Positions 60,655-64,000 of a stretch of 64,000 nucleotides of DNA are shown here, in pieces. A model generated the notes under the pieces. That model was not told the origin of the DNA, ran no database searches, and was given only the letters and a program-made list of their open reading frames with translations. The position numbers and the translations under genes were made by a program. Source of the stretch: Rhodopseudomonas palustris (GTDB lineage: Bacteria; Pseudomonadota; Alphaproteobacteria; Rhizobiales; Xanthobacteraceae); the NCBI GenBank assembly GCA_016215605.1, contig JACRJB010000054.1, positions 1-64,000 on the forward strand. The letters run 5' to 3'. Numbering within the stretch: the stretch's first letter is position 1; every line of letters starts with the position of its first letter.

Positions 60655-62195
60655 GACACCAGCTCCACCGCGGACGGCGTGTGGTGATTGATGGTGAAGC
60701 CGGAGTCCGCCTGCGCCGCGGCGACCGCGAGGTCGAATTCGGAGCGCTCCGACGCGTAGATCCGGTAGATCGCTTCGCCCTTGGCGGCGCGGTCGCCGAT
60801 CTTCTTGAACAGGTCGATGCCCGCGCCCTTGGCGAGCGGCGCGCCGGCGGTGCGGGCGAGGCGGTTGATACGCAGGCAGTCGATCGCGCTGACGATGCCG
60901 TCGTTCGGCGCCAGCACGTCGGCGGCGTGCGCGCCGAGTTCGGTGCGGCAGGTCGAGGGACCCTGCGCGTCGATGATCTGCTGCATCTTCTTCAGCGCCG
61001 CGCCGCTGTCGAGTAATTCCTTCGCGCGCGCGTAGCCGGCGCCGCCGCGCAGCTGCGGATCGTATTCGAGCAGATGCGCGGCCAGCCGCAGCGACTTCTC
61101 ACGCAGGTCCGCGGGCGCGCCCGGCTCGTTGCCGAGCACCGCCATCACGTCGCGCGCCTCCAGCACCGGGCCGATGCCGCGGCCGATCGGCTGGCGGCCG
61201 TCGGTGGTCACCACTTCGACCGCGATGCCGAAATGATCGCCGACGAATTCGAACAGCTTGCGCAGCCGCATCGCCTCGTTGGTGGTCGCCACCTTGGCGC
61301 TGGGCCCGACCGGGAAGTCGACCAACAGATGCGTCGAGCCGGCGGCGAGCTTCTTCGACATGATCGAGGCGACCATCTGCTCCGGCGTGTCGAGACTGAG
61401 CGGGCGCTCCACCGAAATCAGGATGTCGTCGGCTGGCGACAGATTGACGTGGCCGCCCCACACCAGACAGCCGCCGCAGCTGTGGACCACCTGCTTCATC
61501 TGCTCGACGTCGAGATCGACCCGCGCCAGCACCTCCATCGTGTCGGCGGTGCCGGCCGGCGAGGTGATCGCCCGCGACGAGGTCTTCGGGATCAGCAGGC
61601 CGTGGGCGGCGACGATCGGCACCACGATCATCGTGGTGCGATTGCCGGGGATGCCGCCGATGCAATGCTTGTCGACGACGATCGGATTGTCCCAACGCAG
61701 CTTGGTGCCGACCGAGGCCATCGCGCCGACCAGCGCCAGCAATTCCTCGGTCGAGGTGAAGCGCGCAGCGCTGATCAGGAAGGCGGCGATCTCCATGTCG
61801 GAGTAACGGAAATGCGCGATATCGCCGATGATCGCGGTGATCTCCGCATCCGTCAGCTTGCGGCCCTGGATCTTGGCGCGCACCGCATCCATGCTCGCCG
61901 GCGGCCGCGCCGGCGTCACCGTCACCGCGCTGCCGACCGGTTCGTTGAAGCGGCGGAATGCCGGCTCCGACAGGCCGAGTTCGCCGGGGCCGATCAGCGC
62001 GTCGTCGTCGGTGATCATCAGCGTCGCCAGCAGCACCTTCGAATTGATCCGCAGCTCGACGCGGCTGAAGCCGCGGAACACGTCGGCGTGCAGGGCGCGC
62101 GAGCGGCGCGAGATCACCGCGACGTTCTCGCGGCCGGTGTCGAGGCTGATCCGCCGGATCGTCAGCGGCGGGCGGGTGAGATCGGGGGCATTCAC
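60651..62195 (-). CDS. AMP phosphorylase-type nucleoside phosphorylase
   Basis: 514 aa, about 70 residues longer than bacterial thymidine phosphorylase. The extra N-terminal domain ([20 protein letters not shown]) and the core [20 protein letters not shown] / [20 protein letters not shown] match the AMP phosphorylase branch known from Thermococcus. That enzyme converts nucleoside 5'-monophosphates and phosphate to base and ribose 1,5-bisphosphate. It is commonly annotated as putative thymidine phosphorylase. GTG start at 62195. First gene of the operon, with a TTGACCGTGGTCAA box 112 nt upstream. Confidence 0.92.
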   Translation of the reverse strand: MNAPDLTRPPLTIRRISLDTGRENVAVISRRSRALHADVFRGFSRVELRINSKVLLATLMITDDDALIGPGELGLSEPAFRRFNEPVGSAVTVTPARPPASMDAVRAKIQGRKLTDAEITAIIGDIAHFRYSDMEIAAFLISAARFTSTEELLALVGAMASVGTKLRWDNPIVVDKHCIGGIPGNRTTMIVVPIVAAHGLLIPKTSSRAITSPAGTADTMEVLARVDLDVEQMKQVVHSCGGCLVWGGHVNLSPADDILISVERPLSLDTPEQMVASIMSKKLAAGSTHLLVDFPVGPSAKVATTNEAMRLRKLFEFVGDHFGIAVEVVTTDGRQPIGRGIGPVLEARDVMAVLGNEPGAPADLREKSLRLAAHLLEYDPQLRGGAGYARAKELLDSGAALKKMQQIIDAQGPSTCRTELGAHAADVLAPNDGIVSAIDCLRINRLARTAGAPLAKGAGIDLFKKIGDRAAKGEAIYRIYASERSEFDLAVAAAQADSGFTINHHTPSAVELVS

Positions 62196-62306
62196 AACGG
62201 CGGGGCTCCGCGTGGCGGCCGGTCGGCCGGGTCAGGAGCGCATGCCGCAGCAGGGGTGCCGCGTCATGCGCGCGGAGGAGGCTAGGAGTTTGCGCGCCCG
62301 ATCAGA

Positions 62307-62320
62307 TTGACCGTGGTCAA
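62307..62320. promoter_or_regulatory. FNR/FixK-type box (site A)
   Basis: Perfect palindrome TTGACCGTGGTCAA, matching the Crp/Fnr consensus TTGAC-N4-GTCAA. It lies between the divergent phosphorylase operon (112 nt) and the DUF1858 gene (113 nt). Confidence 0.75.
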
Positions 62321-62372
62321 TGTCGAATGCGGCGCGCGGACGCAGCTCACATGCCTCCGATGCGCGGGAAGG

Positions 62373-62386
62373 TTGTTGCGGGACAA
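62373..62386. promoter_or_regulatory. Crp/Fnr-type box variant (site B)
   Basis: TTGTTGCGGGACAA keeps the TTG-N8-CAA frame with inner TTGT...ACAA arms. It is centred about 53 nt upstream of the DUF1858 start codon. Confidence 0.5.
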
Positions 62387-62432
62387 CGATCGGTTCGGCG
62401 ATGGCGCTCACTTTGCAGCGAGGGAGAGGACC

Positions 62433-62684
62433 ATGCTCATTCACCGCACCAGCGTCGTCGAGGACGTGATGCGCGACTGGCCGGCGACGATCCGGACGTT
62501 TCTGGATTTCAAGCTGGCCTGTGTCGGCTGCCCGATCGCGACGTTTCACACCGTCGCGGATTCCTGCCACGAGCACGGCATCGACGAGGCCGCCTTCCTC
62601 GCCGCGCTACGCGCGGTGGTCGTGCGCGTCGTCGATCAGGGTTCTTTGCCGTCGGACGTCTGTTCGGCCAGCACCACGAGCTGA
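62433..62684 (+). CDS. DUF1858 redox-disulfide protein (hybrid-cluster-associated)
   Basis: 83 aa. The DUF1858 core has CVGCPIATFHTVADSCHEHG with a CxxC at residues 30-33. This domain is associated with hybrid-cluster (prismane) proteins and anaerobic metabolism and is thought to form a redox disulfide. Strong SD (AGGGAGAGG) before ATG 62433. It is flanked upstream by Crp/Fnr-type boxes. Its 3' end overlaps the convergent regulator gene by 49 nt. Confidence 0.9.
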   Translation: MLIHRTSVVEDVMRDWPATIRTFLDFKLACVGCPIATFHTVADSCHEHGIDEAAFLAALRAVVVRVVDQGSLPSDVCSASTTS

Positions 62685-63346
62685 TGCGGCTCGCGCAGAA
62701 CGATCTTCTGCCGGCCGCTCTCGATCAGGCCGCGCTGCTCCCACCCGCTGAGCAGCCGGCTGACGGTGTGCAGCGTGGTGCCGGTCATCTGCGCGATGTC
62801 CTGGCGGCTGATCGGGAAATCGATCTGCACGCCGTTCTCGACCTTGCGGCCGGATTGTTTGGCGAGTCGCAGCAGCGCGTGGGCGACGCGCTGCTCGACC
62901 TGCTGGGTCGACATTTCGATGACCCGCGAATGGGTTTCCTGCAGCCGGCTGCCGACCGTGCGCAGCGTGTTGGTGGCGAGCGACGGATATGTCTCCACCA
63001 GCCGCGGCCAGGCGGCGCTCGGCCACGCCAGCACGATGCTGTCGTCGACCGCGGTCGCGGTCGCCGGATAGCGTTGCAGCCCGATCGCCATCGCCACGCC
63101 CAGCGTCTCGCCGGGCGTGACGTAGCGCACCACGACCTGCTCGCCGGCCGGCGTCACCTTGCTGGCGCGGACATGGCCGTGCAGCAGCACGAAGAACGAA
63201 TGCGCGTCTTCGCCCTGCTCGAACACGTGCGCATTCTTCGGAACCCGCACCGACCGCGCCTCCTGCAGGATGGCGTCGAGCTCGTCGGCGGCCAGCCCGG
63301 CGAACAGCGGCAGCTTCGCGACGAGGGAGGTGTCGATGGTCGCCAT
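62636..63346 (-). CDS. Crp/Fnr-family transcriptional regulator without Fe-S cysteines
   Basis: 236 aa. Cyclic-nucleotide-like sensor domain (about 10-130: LPLFAGLAADELDAILQEAR, FFVLLHGHVRASKV), dimer helix, and a C-terminal winged HTH (DIAQMTGTTLHTVSRLLSGW). It has no cysteines where FNR carries its [4Fe-4S] ligands, so it is closer to FixK/DNR/NnrR regulators. The recognition helix reads T-LHTVSR, with His where FNR has Glu, which may shift its half-site preference. It may control the DUF1858 gene and nucleotide operon. Start MATIDTSLVAK at 63346. Confidence 0.93.
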   Translation of the reverse strand: MATIDTSLVAKLPLFAGLAADELDAILQEARSVRVPKNAHVFEQGEDAHSFFVLLHGHVRASKVTPAGEQVVVRYVTPGETLGVAMAIGLQRYPATATAVDDSIVLAWPSAAWPRLVETYPSLATNTLRTVGSRLQETHSRVIEMSTQQVEQRVAHALLRLAKQSGRKVENGVQIDFPISRQDIAQMTGTTLHTVSRLLSGWEQRGLIESGRQKIVLREPHQLVVLAEQTSDGKEP

Positions 63347-63777
63347 GCGATGTCTCGGAGGTGATGGTCCTGCGCCAGCTAAATCGCGATTGGGCGCAAG
63401 GAGCAAGAGGGGAGCCGCGTTCGCCGAAGCGATCGCATGGACGACTTCGTGGGATTGAGCTCAAGGCTTCGCGTTGGTGAACACAGCGGGACGAACAGAT
63501 GTCTCGCAATTTCATTGTGGCAGGTTGTCGCACGACAAAGCGGGGCAATTCGATCGTCGCACGCGATTTTGTGCGTCCGTCGTGATCAGCGAGCAGGTTT
63601 TGCGTAACGCTCTTCACCTGCGTCGGTGCGCTATCAGACGCACACACTGTCAGTCGGCAGCCTGAAGCCGCTACGTCATCGATCGCTGAGTGAGACAGCC
63701 AGGGCTGCTTAGTGAGCGGTTAATTATTACCAACCATAAGACCGAGCATCAAAAGATACGATCCTGAAAGGATGACG
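63347..63777. other. Divergent intergenic region before the MCP gene
   Basis: About 430 nt with no gene. It contains site C at 63525-63538 and an AT-rich segment (TTAATTATTACC, about 63720) that may hold the MCP promoter. A TTGAGCTCAA near 63455 has the wrong spacing for an FNR box. Confidence 0.5.
63525..63538. promoter_or_regulatory. Crp/Fnr-type box variant (site C)
   Basis: TTGTCGCACGACAA: TTGTC-N4-GACAA with perfect 6-bp arms, 179 nt upstream of the Crp/Fnr regulator start. It shares the TTGT...ACAA arms of site B. Candidate autoregulatory site. Confidence 0.5.
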
Positions 63778-64000
63778 ATGGCTTGGATCCAGAATCGACG
63801 AATGATCACGAAGTTTGCGCTGATCGTGGGTGTGCTTGGGACAATCATGCTCGTGTCGACTGGGGCAACGGTCTATCGACTGAAGAATATCGACGACATC
63901 TACTCCGACCTCATCTCGCGCGTCGATCGCGCGGCCACGACCGTGGCGCGTTCGACCGCGCGCGTGAATGCGTATTTCTCGAACGCCCTGCAACTGACGC
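63778..64000 (+). CDS. Methyl-accepting chemotaxis protein (N-terminal part)
   Basis: Truncated by the window edge; 74 codons visible. Short cytoplasmic start, membrane helix (TKFALIVGVLGTIMLVSTGA), then the beginning of a four-helix-type periplasmic domain (VYRLKNIDDIYSDLISRVDR). This is the usual N-terminus of an MCP or similar sensor. ATG 63778 is chosen because GAAAGG lies 7 nt upstream; ATG 63772 is possible. The signalling domain should follow outside the window. Confidence 0.75.
   Translation, partial: MAWIQNRRMITKFALIVGVLGTIMLVSTGATVYRLKNIDDIYSDLISRVDRAATTVARSTARVNAYFSNALQLT

Noticed and set aside
63455-63464. TTGAGCTCAA as an FNR box
   Set aside because: Half sites are separated by 2 nt rather than 6, so it does not fit a Crp/Fnr dimer.

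Overview
The window is GC-rich, densely coded alphaproteobacterial chromosome. It resembles Rhodopseudomonas palustris or a close Bradyrhizobiaceae relative. Evidence: the alphaproteobacterial order pyk / DUF1036 / DUF1244 / gapR (DUF2312), a three-subunit transhydrogenase (pntAA-pntAB-pntB), a cysteine-free L36, an EcfG-type promoter, and Bradyrhizobium-style intergenic palindromic repeats. The species is inferred from remembered family features, not from a search. No rRNA, tRNA, CRISPR array, prophage or complete IS element was seen.

Layout. 0-5 kb: ParE-like toxin-antitoxin pair, a flippase, a small membrane protein behind an EcfG promoter, a split Aer-type aerotaxis receptor (PAS protein plus MCP) and a secreted Tyr/Gly peptide. 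5-13.5 kb: YbaK deacylase, haloacid dehalogenase, amidohydrolase, rpmJ, TPR protein, alpha/beta hydrolase, OsmC, pyk, DUF1036, DUF1244 and gapR. 13.7-20.7 kb: two peptidoglycan enzymes (M15-like DUF882 and a YcbB-like L,D-transpeptidase), an NtrC-type regulator, and TerC behind a structured leader. 21-29 kb: M3 oligopeptidase, an AbrB/Doc toxin-antitoxin pair, a CoxIV-like peptide with pntAA-pntAB-pntB, glyoxalase-fold and cupin proteins, and an Ala/Lys-rich membrane-anchored protein. 29-37 kb: rpsU, purEK, a diguanylate cyclase, two DUF465 proteins, an FAD oxidoreductase and a PAS-GGDEF-EAL protein.

37-50 kb is accessory: a nitrilase / flavin reductase / ABC importer operon diverges from a TrmB-like regulator across a duplicated palindromic operator. 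Next come polyamine-type ABC genes (potA, potB), then about 4 kb (periplasmic binding protein, IclR regulator, GST, SDR) that separates potB from its partner permease potC. 50-58 kb: AsmA-family protein, succinyl-CoA:3-ketoacid CoA-transferase (scoAB), a secreted protein, and an iron-type permease plus binding protein.

58-63.4 kb holds the most interesting block. Three genes overlapping by 4 nt each encode an AMP-phosphorylase-type nucleoside phosphorylase, an archaeal-type (class III-like) PRPP synthetase and a beta-CASP metallo-beta-lactamase nuclease. They diverge from a DUF1858 redox-disulfide protein, which converges on a cysteine-poor Crp/Fnr regulator. Crp/Fnr-type 14-mers (TTG-N8-CAA) sit in both intergenic regions. 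I propose an oxygen- or NO-responsive RNA/nucleotide salvage module. The window ends inside a methyl-accepting chemotaxis gene.
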